Of a stretch of 64,000 nucleotides of DNA, positions 33,191 to 44,155 are shown in pieces (position 1 is the first letter of the stretch; each line of letters starts with the position of its first letter). This stretch comes from Thuidium tamariscinum. Lineage: Eukaryota > Streptophyta > Bryopsida > Hypnales > Thuidiaceae. Position numbers and translations under genes: made by a program. The stretch spans positions 20,567,489-20,631,488 of the forward strand of contig OX344756.2 in assembly GCA_947034885.2 (NCBI GenBank). The letters are read 5' to 3'. The notes beneath the pieces are model-generated. The model did not search any database. It saw only the letters and a list, made by a program, of their open reading frames with translations, and was not told the origin of the DNA.

Positions 33191-33948
33191 TCTGGACGGA
33201 CGGCGTCTGGACGGAACGTCAGGATCCAACCTCAGCGTCCGTCAGGATCGAATTATGGATGATTCTGTCAACAGGGTCGACAGATCGGATGACGGGAGTC
33301 ACAATGTGGATGGACGATGTCCGTCCGCCGTCCTCGCAGACGACTGCACGGTTGATGTCCGTCGACAGGCTGCATGGATGGTGTCCGTCGACAAGTTGCG
33401 CGGTTGATGTCCGTCGACGGATTGCGCAGATGATGTCCATCAACAAGTTGCGCGGACGGTCTCCGAGACGGATTGTGGCGACCGGCCATCTGGATAGACG
33501 GACCACTTGCACGGCCCGCCATCAGGGACGGTTTAGGAACGGTTTAGGGACGATTTAGGCAGACGGCCTCTAAGGACGGTCTGGAAGTTCATAGTTCAGA
33601 AACTGCATTCTCAATCATTTTAGATTTTAAATAAAAACTTACCCTCACATGAATTTTAAATATTACAAATTTGTAGGGCTCTTAGTGTTTGTCCTTATGG
33701 TATTATGTTTGAGGGTGAGGACAGGTGTAACAGGAAAAATACAAAATCATTGATACGTAATATGGGAGTATTGGAAGAAGCTTATCATTTATTGCAATGA
33801 CAATTTTGAACTTACAATAGCTTTGTGTGAAAATTGGAGGATATGCACCAAGTAGAACTCCGTGACTACCCACTTCCTAATACGATGCCTAATCATCTAA
33901 TACAACATAGTCAATACTTCTTGCACTAGCTCCAACACTACTGCCTAC
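33190..33948. repeat. GACGG-rich insertion and AT-rich remainder
   Basis: From about 33,190 to 33,580 the words GACGG and GTCGACGG recur at short irregular intervals, with both strands open for about 80-100 codons because of the repeats. From 33,580 to 33,948 the sequence becomes AT-rich without features. It interrupts A1 and is cut off by A2 at 33949. It resembles the arrays at 48.5, 53.4 and 61.3 kb and is probably a fragment of the same mobile element type. Confidence 0.5.
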
Positions 33949-34514
33949 TGTGGCAACCTAAAATTCACCTAAGCAGGCTCTTAAGCAAAATACGGGAAGA
34001 GGGATCTATTCAATCCCCATTTTTTTTGTCGTTTTCTTAGTTTTTACGCACAATTAGGACCAAGACCGGAAACCGGAAAACCCCAGACCGTAAACCAGAA
34101 ACTACGATAAGGGACAACATAAGAAAACTCGGATTCCGCCCACCTAGCGACCGAGACCGGATAGGCAATGAGTGGCTACCGAGTCTAGGGAACTCTCCCA
34201 CGTGACCAAGCTGGTTTAAACCTAACGGTCAGTAATTAATGCCGGGGGAAAAGTATAAGACCAGGGAAGCAGGGCCAGGTCCTGCCACTTTCTTGCACAC
34301 AATTCGAGAAAGAGTTTCCGGCCAGAGATAGAGTATTCGGTCTACAGACAGAGAGAAGGGATAGATAATCTGTCAATCCGGTCTGGTACATAGTTGAGCG
34401 ATTAGCCTTACGTTAGCTGGCAGGTTCTTGAGCGCGGGAGGTTCAGTCAAGTTGGACCGCGCCTAGATAGTTTAGGTGTCAAGTGAGCGATGGCAGAAGA
34501 GGGGCAGGAAGAGC

Positions 34515-37500
34515 TGTGGCAACCTAGAATTCACCTAAGCAGGTTCTTAAGCAAAATACGGGAAGAGGGATCTATTCAATCCCCATTTTTTTTGTTGTTT
34601 TCTTAGTTTCTACACATAATTGGGACCAAGACCGGAAACCGGAAGACCCTAGACCGTAAACCAGAAACTACGTTAAGGGACAGCGTATGAAATCCCGGAT
34701 TCCGCCCACCTAGCGACTGAGACCGGATAGGTAATGAGTGGCTACCGAGTCTAGAGATCGTCGGGATCTCTCCCACGTGACCAGACTGGTTTAAACCTAA
34801 CGATCAGTAATTAATGCCGGGGGAAAAAGTATAAGACCAGGGAAGCAGGGCCAGGTCCTGCCACTTTCTTGCACATAGTTCGAGAAAGGGTTTCCGGCCA
34901 GAGATAGAGTATTCGGTCTACAGACAGAGAGAAGGGATAGATAAACTGTCAATCCGGTCTGGTACATAGTTGAGCGAATAGCACTACGCTAGCTGACAGG
35001 TTCTTGAGCGCGGGAGGTTTAGTTAAGTTGGACCGCGCCTAGATTGTGTAGGCGTCAAGTGAGAGATGGCAGAAGAGGTGCAGGAAGGAAGGATTCTAGC
35101 CTTCCGGAATGTGAATCCGGTCGTGCCAACTGACGCACAAGACAAGAGGGAGCTGGAGGAAGACCTCAGGCAGATGGGCTGCGAGGGGTTCATGGCTCAC
35201 CCCTGGAACCTGAAGGATGAGGCGATGGTGGAGGAGCTACTGGCCGGCCAAACCAACGAGTGGAAAGGGACGGTCCGGGCGCTGCCAAAGGAGTGGAATG
35301 CAGCGATGTGGCGCAAGGTGTACGCCTTCGAGCAAGGAGGAGATGCGACGGGCACCCGGACGGACAAATTCCACCAAGGGAAGTTCCGCAGGCCCACCAA
35401 CCCGAAGGACGGCTTTACAGTAGCAGAGTGTGTGTCTGCTAGACACAAGAGGCTACTGCGGTTCATGATGGCGATCTTGAACCCGGATAGACCTAGTAGG
35501 ATTACGGTCACCGTGGCCAACACTGTCTTTGGTGCACTGTCGGGAGACAGGAAGATAGATTGGGGGTTAGTTATGAGGGACCGGATGGACCGAATGGTGA
35601 AAGGAATTGGGAAATCTAAACCCTCTCCCATTTCACCATTCCTGTTTCATCTGTATCATTCGTTAGACCTCTTGAGAGAGAAGGAGATGGAAGCTTACGA
35701 GGTAGGGGCTGCATTGATAGAGTATGAGATTGCAGACCCGGAAGCGGAAAATGACCAGGATGAGGAGGACTCCGAGGATGAGAGTCAGGAGGGGCATCAA
35801 GGAGGCACACAAGAAGTAGAGGAGGTTCCAGAGGTAGGAAGAGAGGATCCACCTCTAGAAACCCCTGTAGTAGCCGGGGAAGCCCAGAGGTTAGATCCGG
35901 TCTGGGAACAAGATCCCTTGCTAAGGATCCTGCGACACCTGGAAGATTTCAGAAAGCACCACCTAGAGGAGAGAGGGTTATTGCGGGCCATAAGCCAAGC
36001 CTTAGGCTCTATTCCCCCCTCCAAGATCATGGAGGTGTTGGGAGAATTGATTCAGGAGGCTCATGATAGTCGGGACAGAGAGGAGGTACTCCGGCTAACA
36101 AATCAGGTCTCAGCCCTGAGGAGGGAGCTCCATCACACTCAGGAGGAGCTGGATGAAGAGAGACGACTCACCACGCAGGCCCGGAACACACTCGGAGAAA
36201 TCCGAGAGTTCATCACGCATCCGGGTGAAGTCGTCAACAAAGCCATGCTTTTCGACAGGAAGGTCTTGGAAGCAGGCAAGATGGTGGGTCCTCAGATGCT
36301 TACAGCTCTGGTGGCCTACAACAAGAAAATAGAGGCAGCGCTGGAGAAGTGGCGGTCAGTAGTCACGGAGGTCCAAGCTAGTTCTGCTCCGGTCTCAGGA
36401 CCGGAAGAGACAAAGATGGAGAAGGAGCAACCGAAGGATCAGCCACCACTAGCAGCTGTCGAGGTAGAAGCCGGCATATTTGAACCGGCGAAGGAAGAGG
36501 GAACCAGGACCGACGCAGTGGAGGAGGAATCTGTCCCACCGGCCCGGATTGAAGAGCCCAGGGTTTCTCAACCCGAGAAGACCAAGGAGCCGGAACCCGA
36601 GCCGATTGTGTTGAGGGAGATAATCCGGGGAACTACACCACCAAGGGAGAAGACCAAGTTCATCACCTTGTTGGATGATTCTCCAAGCAAGTCATCACCC
36701 ACGGTCATCACACAACCAAAGACCGGAGGGGAAGCGAAGGCAACGGTGCAGGTCCGCTCTATACTGAAGACCGGATCTGGATCCGGGTCACCAAGCCAGG
36801 GACCAGCCCGGACTGCCGAGAGAGTGGGGGAGCAGACCCCGCAAAGCAAGATAGTGCACCACCCGCCCATCACCAGATTCAAGAAGAAGACCGCGGAGAC
36901 ATCCAAGGTGAAGCGGAAGGCCCGGGATGAAGAGGAAGAGGAGTCAGATGAGGAAGATGAGGACTCGGAGGAAGAGACCGACTCCGGTGATGAGTCGGAA
37001 CAGTACTCAGATGCGGACCAGGCATTGGCAGAGACCACGAAGACCAGGGCCAGGGCGCGAGGTAAGACCAAACCGAAACCCAAGCCCATCAAGATGTACC
37101 GGTCTCCGAAGAAGCAGCCAGCCCGGAAAGGTGCGTCGCCTCTCAAGAAGGCGAGGAAATAGGGGGCATTAATTACAGGTAGATAGGAAGGCGGCTAAAC
37201 CAAGTTATATTTAGGTTAGGAACTTTTGAACTTAGACCGGATCCAGATATGTAGGATCTGTGATCCTATTTTGTTGGTATTTTTGTAGTTTTGTGGAAGT
37301 CAACCTACCCAAGTTGTAGAGGAATGTGAGGTGGCATTCTTGGCGGCTGGTGTTGATTCCATTTGCACTTTTAGGTTTTCTTGCAGTTTAGTATTTAAAC
37401 CCGGTTCGTAATTGAATCCGGGCGCGCATTATGTTATCTTACTTTCACAAGTTTTTGTGCTGCAAATACAAGTCAGAACCTTTCTGATTCACTCTGAAGT

Positions 37501-38429
37501 GGACTGTGTGCATGGGACCTTGTCAAAGTCTTATGGTGATGGTTAGGATTGCAACCTTGTGTGGATAAGTGTGTGCCCGGATGGTCAGTTTATCCGGTCT
37601 CTGGACTTAAAGTGAATTCGGTTTTGATAGGGAATTTGTGCAGGATCCCACAGTGCTTTCTGAAACTGGTCTAGGGAGTATTTGATAGAGATAGACACTT
37701 GTAGAGTCTGGGTTTGAGATCGGGAGCGTCCGGCCAAATGCCAACTGAATGGTGATCTGGTCTCTGTAAAAGAAAGAAGGACTAAGTGAGGAAATTCAGC
37801 TCTCTTGCATAAGTTACCGCCCTTATTCTACCAGGGATTAGACTAACTGGTTCTTCCGTCGTTGTAGTCTTTGTTAGGATTAGGCAGGAGTGCTTGCGTG
37901 ACCTGCTGGGTCGGATTAGTCCCGGTCCAGTTGTGAGGTATTCCGGTCTGTTTGTAGTAGTAGTTTCTTTTTACTCATAAGTGGAACTTCTGACACTTTA
38001 AAACTTGAAGGGTAGGAGTAAGCTTCCTTCCTAAACGCCCAAACAAGCAGATCCCTCTTGTTATCGAGGTTAAACTTACACTTGGTTACTATACTAGGGA
38101 TTGGACCAGCTACTAGTATCCGGTCTTTAGTCCCATATCTAGTGAGCGTAAGCATCAAGGTGGTGAACATACAGGTATAGATAGATAGACTTAGTTTGGA
38201 AGGATAAAGGATTGATCTGGTAATCAGGTCCAAGGAAATCTTAGGAACGTTGGAGACCAAGACCGGATCAGTCTTTTGCTTGGGTTTTGTTGTGATAACC
38301 ACTAACGTATTCCGGTCTTTCGTCAACTTTCGACCAAATCTCTTGGGAACGATACACGAGTCACTTTAAGGCTAATTTAGTGCATTCTAAAGCCTTAGAG
38401 AAGGAATTGTGCTTTCCTGTGCTACGACA
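34515..38429 (+). mobile_element. Solo LTR A3 inside A2
   Basis: 3,915 bp from TGTGGCAACC to TGCTACGACA, flanked by AGAGC (34510-34514) and CGAGC (38430-38434), a 5-bp duplication with one change. No retrotransposon internal region is present, so it is a solo LTR. It contains a complete ORF (35066-37162), an upstream TATA-like TATAAGA at 34830-34836 and a downstream TATTTAAA at 37392-37399. Confidence 0.88.
35066..37162 (+). CDS. Intact 698-residue protein encoded within an LTR (family A, copy A3)
   Basis: Function unknown. Residues about 30-230 form a compact domain shared with the B2 protein, with conserved words RTDKF, KFRRPTNPKDG, ITVTVANTVFG, IDWGLVM and FLFHLYHS. Next come an acidic stretch, a heptad-rich coiled coil (about 335-400, around LRRELHHTQEELDEE) and a Pro/Glu-rich region. 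A Glu/Asp run (about 625-650) and a Lys/Arg-rich tail ending PARKGASPLKKARK, a likely nuclear signal, complete it. No catalytic motif, zinc knuckle or protease is seen, so it is not gag-pol. Extra ORFs of unknown role are known upstream of gag in Tat/Ogre-type gypsy elements; relation to those is inference. The start follows a TATA-like box by about 230 bases. The frame is fully open although the element is now a solo LTR. Confidence 0.8.
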   Translation: MAEEVQEGRILAFRNVNPVVPTDAQDKRELEEDLRQMGCEGFMAHPWNLKDEAMVEELLAGQTNEWKGTVRALPKEWNAAMWRKVYAFEQGGDATGTRTDKFHQGKFRRPTNPKDGFTVAECVSARHKRLLRFMMAILNPDRPSRITVTVANTVFGALSGDRKIDWGLVMRDRMDRMVKGIGKSKPSPISPFLFHLYHSLDLLREKEMEAYEVGAALIEYEIADPEAENDQDEEDSEDESQEGHQGGTQEVEEVPEVGREDPPLETPVVAGEAQRLDPVWEQDPLLRILRHLEDFRKHHLEERGLLRAISQALGSIPPSKIMEVLGELIQEAHDSRDREEVLRLTNQVSALRRELHHTQEELDEERRLTTQARNTLGEIREFITHPGEVVNKAMLFDRKVLEAGKMVGPQMLTALVAYNKKIEAALEKWRSVVTEVQASSAPVSGPEETKMEKEQPKDQPPLAAVEVEAGIFEPAKEEGTRTDAVEEESVPPARIEEPRVSQPEKTKEPEPEPIVLREIIRGTTPPREKTKFITLLDDSPSKSSPTVITQPKTGGEAKATVQVRSILKTGSGSGSPSQGPARTAERVGEQTPQSKIVHHPPITRFKKKTAETSKVKRKARDEEEEESDEEDEDSEEETDSGDESEQYSDADQALAETTKTRARARGKTKPKPKPIKMYRSPKKQPARKGASPLKKARK

Positions 38430-39020
38430 CGAGCTAATTCTAGCCTTCCGAAATGTGAATCCGGTCGTGCCGACTGACGCGCAAGAGAAGCGGGAGCTGG
38501 AGGAAGACCTCAAACAGATGGGCTGCGAGGGGTTCATGGCTCATCCTTGGAACTTGAAGGATGAGGCGATGGTGGAGGAGCTGCTAACCGGCCAGACCAA
38601 CGAGTGGAAGGGGACGGTCCGGGCGCTGCCAAAGGAGTGGAGCGCGGCTATGTGGCGCAAGGTGTACGCCTTCGAGCAAGGAGGAGATGCAACGGGCACC
38701 AGGACAAACAAATTCCACCAGGGAAAGTTCCGCAGGCCCACCAACCCGAAGGACGGCTTCTCAGTGGCCGAGTGTGTGTCTGCTAGACACAAGAGGCTGC
38801 TGCGGTTCATGATGGCGATCCTGAACCCGGATAGGCCTAGCAGGATTACGGTCACCGTAGCCAACACAGTCTTTGGTGCGCTATCGGGGGACCGTAAAAT
38901 AGATTGGGGGTTAGTCATGAGAGACCGGATGAACAGAATGGTGAAAGGGATTGGGAAGTCTAAACCCTCTCCGATTTCACCATTCCTGTTTCATCTATAC
39001 CAATCGTTAGACCTCTTGAG

Positions 39021-39393
39021 AGAGAAGGCAGGGTTGTCTATCCAGACGTGACGTGGGCATTTTACGTCATGATGTCACGTCACGTCCGTCATGACGCGTC
39101 ATGAATCCTGACATCCCTAACCCTAAAGTGACATTCCTAACCCTAACCCTAAAATTTCAGAAAATTTTGAACTTTAGTTTCATTTTTTCTTACACATATT
39201 AATGGAATATCAATTGTACTACCACTATTGAACATATTAGTCTAATGTACAACCTTCTATGTAAAGAGTTTTGTAAAATTCCTTCAAATTTTTAAAATAT
39301 TCCATCATGATGTCGTTCATGTAAAACGTCACGTCACATCCTGACGTCACGTCCGTCCAGACATGACATGACACGAACAAACCTGAGAGAAGG
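39021..39393. mobile_element. 357-bp hAT-type non-autonomous element with 8-bp target duplication
   Basis: The element at 39029-39385 starts CAGGGTTG and ends (minus strand) CAGGTTTG. It is flanked by perfect AGAGAAGG copies at 39021-39028 and 39386-39393. Eight-base duplications and CAGGG-like termini are typical of hAT transposons. Its subterminal regions are dense in GACGTG/CACGTC/CCGTC words and the middle is AT-rich with CCTAACCCTAA stretches. It has no coding capacity. Removal restores the A2 sequence exactly. Confidence 0.88.
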
Positions 39394-42147
39394 AGAGGGA
39401 AGATTACGAGGTAGGGGCTGCAATGATAGAGTATGAGATTGCAAACCCGGAAGCTAAGAATGACCAGGATGAGGGTGACTCCGACGATGAAAGTCAGGAA
39501 GGGCAGCAAGGAGGCACGCAGGAGGAAGACGACGTTCCCGAGGTAGGAGGGGAGAATCCGCCTTTAGAGAACCCTGTAGTAGCCGGGGAAGCCCAGAAGG
39601 TAGATCCAGTCTGGGAACAGGATCCCTTACTAAAGATCCTGCGAGACCTGGATGACTTTAGGAAGCACCACCTGGAGGAGAGAGGGTTGTTGCGAGGCAT
39701 AAGCCACGCTCTAGGCTCTATCCCGCCCACCAAGATCATGGAGGTGTTGGGGGAATTGATTCAGGAAGCACATGATAGTCGGGACAGAGAAGAGGTACTT
39801 CGGCTAACGAATCAGGTCTCAACCCTGAGGAGGGAGCTCCATCACGCGAAGGAGGAGCTGGATGAAGAGAGACGCCTCACCACGCAGGCCCGGAACACAC
39901 TTGGAGAAATCCGAGAGTTCATCACGCATTCGGGCGAGGTCGTCAACAAGGCCATGCTTTTCAACCGGAAGGTATTGGAAGCAGGCAAGATGGTGGGTCC
40001 CCAGATGCTTACAGCTCTGGTGGCCTACAACAAGAAGATGGAGGCAGCATTGGAGAAGTGGCGGTCAGTAGTCACGGAGGTCCAAGTTGGTTCTGCTCCG
40101 GTCTCAGGACCGGAAGAGCCAAAGATGGAGGAGGAGTAGCCGAAGGATCAGCCACCACCAGCAGCTGTCGAGGTAGAAGCCGGCACATCCGCACTGACGA
40201 AGGAAGAAGGGATCAGGTCTGAAGCCGTGGCAGAGGAACCGGTCCCACCAACCCGGATTGAAGAACCACGGGTTTTTCAACCCGAGAAGACCAAGGAGCC
40301 GGAACCCGAGCCGATGGTATTGAGGGAGATAATCCGGGGAACTACACCACCAAGGGAGAAGACCAAGTTCATCACCTTGTTGGATGATTCTCCAAGCAAG
40401 TCATCACCCACGGTCGTCACACAACCGAAGACTGGAGGGGAGACAAAGACGACGGTGCAAGTCCGATCCATACTAAAGACCGGATCCGGATCCGGGTCAC
40501 CAAGCAAGGGACCAGCCCGGACTGCCGAGAAAGTGGGAGAGCAGACCCCACAAAGCAAGATAGTGCACCACCCGCCCATCACCGGATTCAAGAAGAAGAT
40601 CGTGGAGACATCCAAGGTGAAGCGGAAGGCCCGGGATGAAGAGGAAGAGGAGTCAGACGAGGAAGATGAGGACTCGGAGGAAGATACCGACTCCGGTGAT
40701 GAGTCAGACCAGTACTCGGACGCAGACCAAGCACTGGCGGAGACCAAGCAGACCAGGGCCAAGGCGCGGGGTAAGACCAAGCCGAAACCCACACCAGTTA
40801 AAATGTACCGGTCTCCGAAGAAGCAGCCATCCCGGAAAGGTGCATCGCCTGTCAAGAAGGCGAGGAAGTAGGGAAGCATTAACACCAGGTAGATAGGGAG
40901 GCGGCTAAGTCAGGATATATTTAGGATAGGTAGTTTTGAACCTAGACCGGATCCATATTAATAGGATCTGAGATCCTATTTTGTTGGTATTTTTGGAGTT
41001 CTGCGGAAGTCAACTTGCCCAAGTTGTAGAGGAATGTTACGTGGCATTCTTGGCGGCTGAGGTTGATTCCATTTGCACTTTTAGGTTTTCTGGTAGTTTA
41101 GTATTTAAACCCGGTTCGTAATTGAATTCGGGCGCGCATTATGTTATCTTATTTTCGCAAGTTTTTGTGTTGCAAATACAAGTCAGAACCTTTCTGATTC
41201 ACTCTGGAGTGGACTATGTGCACGGGACCCTGTCAAAGTCTTGTGGTGATGGTTAGAATTGCAGCCTTGTGTGGATAGATGTGTGCCCGGATGTTCAGTT
41301 TATCCGATCTTTGGACTTAAAGTGAATTCGGTTTTGATAGGGAATTTGTGCATGATTCCATAGTGTTTTCTGAAACAAGTCTAGGGAGTATTCTATAGGA
41401 ATAGACACTTGTAGAGTCTGGGTTTGAGATTGGGAAGGACCCGGACAAATGCCAATTGAATGGTGATCCGGTCTCTGTAGAAGAAAGAAGGACTAGTGAG
41501 GAAATTCAGCTCTCTTGCACAAGCTACCGCCCTTATTCTACCAGGGTTTAGACTAACTGAGTAATCTGTCGTTGTAGTCTTTGTTAGGACTAGGCAGGAG
41601 TACTTGCGTGACCTACTGGGTCGGATTAGTTCCGGTCCAATTGTGAGGTAATCCGGTCGGGTCGTAGTAGTAATTTCTTTTCCTTGTAAGTGGAACTTCT
41701 GACACTTTAAAACTTGAAGGGTAGGAGTAAGCTTCCTTCCTAAACGCCCAAACAAGCAGATCCCTCTTGTTATCGAGGTAAAACTTACATTTGATTACTA
41801 AATCTAGGGATTGGACCAACTCTTAGTATACGGTCTTTAGCCCATGCCTAGTAAGAATAAGTGTAAAGGCAAATAAAACATATTAGTATAATATCTATTT
41901 AAGATTAGAAAGATAAAGGATTGAGTTGGTAGTCAGGTCTAAGGATATCTCAGGAATCCGTGAGACCAAGACCGGATTAGTCTTTTGCTTGGGTTTTGTT
42001 GTAGTAACCACTAAATGTGTTCTGGTCTTTCGTCAACTTTCGACCAAATCCTTTGGGAACGATACACGAGTCACTTTAAGGCTAACTTAGTGCATTCTAA
42101 CGCCTTAAAGAAGGAATTGTGCTTTCCTGTGCTACGACACGAGAAAG

Positions 42148-42166
42148 TGGCGCCGTTGCCGGGGAT
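42148..42166 (+). other. Primer-binding site, complementary to tRNA-Asp
   Basis: TGGCGCCGTTGCCGGGGAT lies eight bases after the end of LTR A2. It is complementary to the 3' end of plant tRNA-Asp(GTC), including the CCA. The same primer is used by Athila-like Ty3/gypsy elements. It fixes the element's orientation (plus) and its gypsy affiliation. Confidence 0.9.
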
Positions 42167-43972
42167 TTGAAACTGCTAAGTTCTCGAATCCGGTCCACGA
42201 TAGACGGTTACACTTTAAAAAGTTAAAACTAGTTACAAATCAACCTGATTCGGTAAGCTGTCAAAATATTTAGGAACGCCAGAGACAAAGAATAATCTCA
42301 CTCATGAATAGGACGGAAAAGGGAGGAACTTCAGAGAGAAGGTCTGCCCGGCTCAACCGAGGAGAAGTCTTGGTCCATGCACTTCCTAGCGTTAGTACAG
42401 AACCCCGAAACCAACCAGCGCCAGAAATTGACCCCAGTATCGAAGACGAGGTACTCGAGGTGGAAGTAGAACTCTCACCACCTCGGAGACCAGCTCCAGT
42501 CGTGGTGGAAGAAGTCCAGGTCCAGTCGGACGAAGAAACAGAATCTATACGGTCCGGACCTAGACCAGAAACCATGGTAGGATCTACTTGTCTGAAGTAT
42601 AGTAGGTTCAGAGGAGATGGGAACCAGGATGTCGATGACTGGTTGTGTGAATTCGAATCCATTGTTTTGGCCAACCAAGAGGAATTCGATGCCAAACAAA
42701 GGATATTTCAGGGACTACTCAAGGGAGAAGCCCTGAAATGGTACCAAGATGTTCCTGCTCACACCTGGAATGATTGGGACCAACTGACTTCGTTATTTGT
42801 CCGAACGTTCAGAGAGGCAGGGGGTGAGGCTAGAGCCCTAGGTCGACTGAGCAGAATGACAATGAAACGGTCGGAGTCGGTACGTAAATATGGACAAAGG
42901 GTTAAATCCCTTATCCAAAAATTGACCACGGACATAGCTCCAAGTGTGCAGGTGGAATGGTACGTTGCAGGATTCCCGGAGGAGATGGGATTTCAGATCC
43001 GGCAAACCAGGCCAGCCACGCTTCGCGAAGCTATGGAAGCAGCCCAGAACTATGAAGATTCGGCCCAATCACTCCGGAACGCCCTTAAAAGGTCGGATCG
43101 GAAGGGCAAGAAGACCTTAAGAAAAGGGAAGAGAAGAGGCAAGTACTCGGATAGCTCAAGCCCAAGCAGCGGCAGTACCACACCTACCTCCCAATCTGAG
43201 GATTCAAGTTCGGATTCAGCCGAAGCATCGGGATCAAAGACCGGATCCCAGAACCGACATCCCCGCAAGAACTCAAGAGCTAACAAGGGTAAGGGAATTA
43301 TCAAGGTCAAGGTCGAAAAGGACGAATCGAAGGATTTCATGAAGAAGGTTCAGGAGTCATTGGAGGCCATCAAAGTAAACTTGGCTGAAAACCGGAACCC
43401 GAGAAGGACCGTTCCAACCAACCGTGCGAATGTTTGGTGCCCAAGATGCCAGGAGGTGGGACACTTCCCGAGTGAATGCACTCGATAGTATGGACGCCGA
43501 ATCAACTATGTCAATCAGGAGGGAGAGGTGTACTACACCTTTTGTCGCAGTCCGGAAATATCAGGTAAGTAAAAAAAAAAAAGATAGTATATAGAGTAAG
43601 CTCAATTTTTCAAAATTTTAGGGTTAGATATGGCGAAAAGAAGATAATTAGGGTCTTCTTCCCTTGGGATCCGTTTGAACCGGATTGACCAAGGTGAATT
43701 TCCGGTCTATGGGCATAAGTTTCCGGATCCGGATTCCTCAATATCCGGAACGGAACTTCCCGGAAGACGGAACTTGGAGAGACGGATCCGATATTGTCAA
43801 AGACGGATCCGATGTTGTCAAGAACGGATCCGGTATACCTAAAGACGGATCCGAGGTAGTTCCGGATGGTCGGCACCTACGGGTCTATGCCGCCGACCTA
43901 CGGAAACTAGCGTAACGGCCGGGGAACGTCGCGCCGTTCCGAGGGGAACTGGGAACGTAGGGTACCGACTGG

Positions 43973-43980
43973 TATATAAA
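43973..43980 (+). promoter_or_regulatory. TATA box of LTR B2
   Basis: TATATAAA, 176 bases upstream of the LTR ORF's ATG. The same box at the matching place in B1 (26574-26581) shows it is part of the LTR. It should start transcription near 44,005, so the LTR alone can drive its own ORF. Confidence 0.6.
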
Positions 43981-44155
43981 CCCTTCCTCTCCACTTCATT
44001 TTTTCCTTTTCGATTTGGCAAATCGAGGTACGACTTGTGTGCAGGTTTTGGAGCGCGTATAGAGAGAGAAAGAGTGGTGAGCAGTAGAGATCGGTTCCGG
44101 GTTTAGTTCAGGGTCGGTGCCGACCGCACCGACAAGTTCCGACTCGGGCGGAGAG

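Larger units (their letters stand above)
34490..40871 (+). pseudogene. Broken LTR-encoded ORF of copy A2
   Basis: Starts ATG 34490, is split by A3 after the codons for MAEEGQEE and resumes at 38435 with LILAFRNVNP in the same frame. It is split again by the hAT-type element at 39029-39385 and continues to a TAG at 40137-40139, where A3 has a Gln codon. It resumes to the basic C-terminus ending KKARK at 40871. Without the two insertions only one or two changes would separate it from A3, so its decay is recent. Confidence 0.8.
33949..42139 (+). mobile_element. LTR of family A, copy A2 (5' LTR), interrupted by A3 and a hAT-type element
   Basis: Starts TGTGGCAACCTA at 33949 and ends TGCTACGACA at 42139, followed by a tRNA-Asp-type primer site. 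So this is the 5' LTR of an element that keeps its internal region to 48525. It is interrupted by solo LTR A3 (34515-38429) and by a 357-bp element (39029-39385). A second TATA-like box, TATTTAAA at 41102-41109, lies downstream of the ORF and could drive genomic RNA. Confidence 0.85.

Noticed and set aside
36568..37146. Ser-rich minus-strand frame, with a similar one at 40277-40885
   Set aside because: Antisense of the Glu/Asp-rich end of the LTR ORF; low complexity explains the openness.
38380..39051. A 223-codon frame starting in the end of LTR A3
   Set aside because: Its first codons belong to the LTR terminus; the true frame comes from A2 upstream of the A3 insertion.
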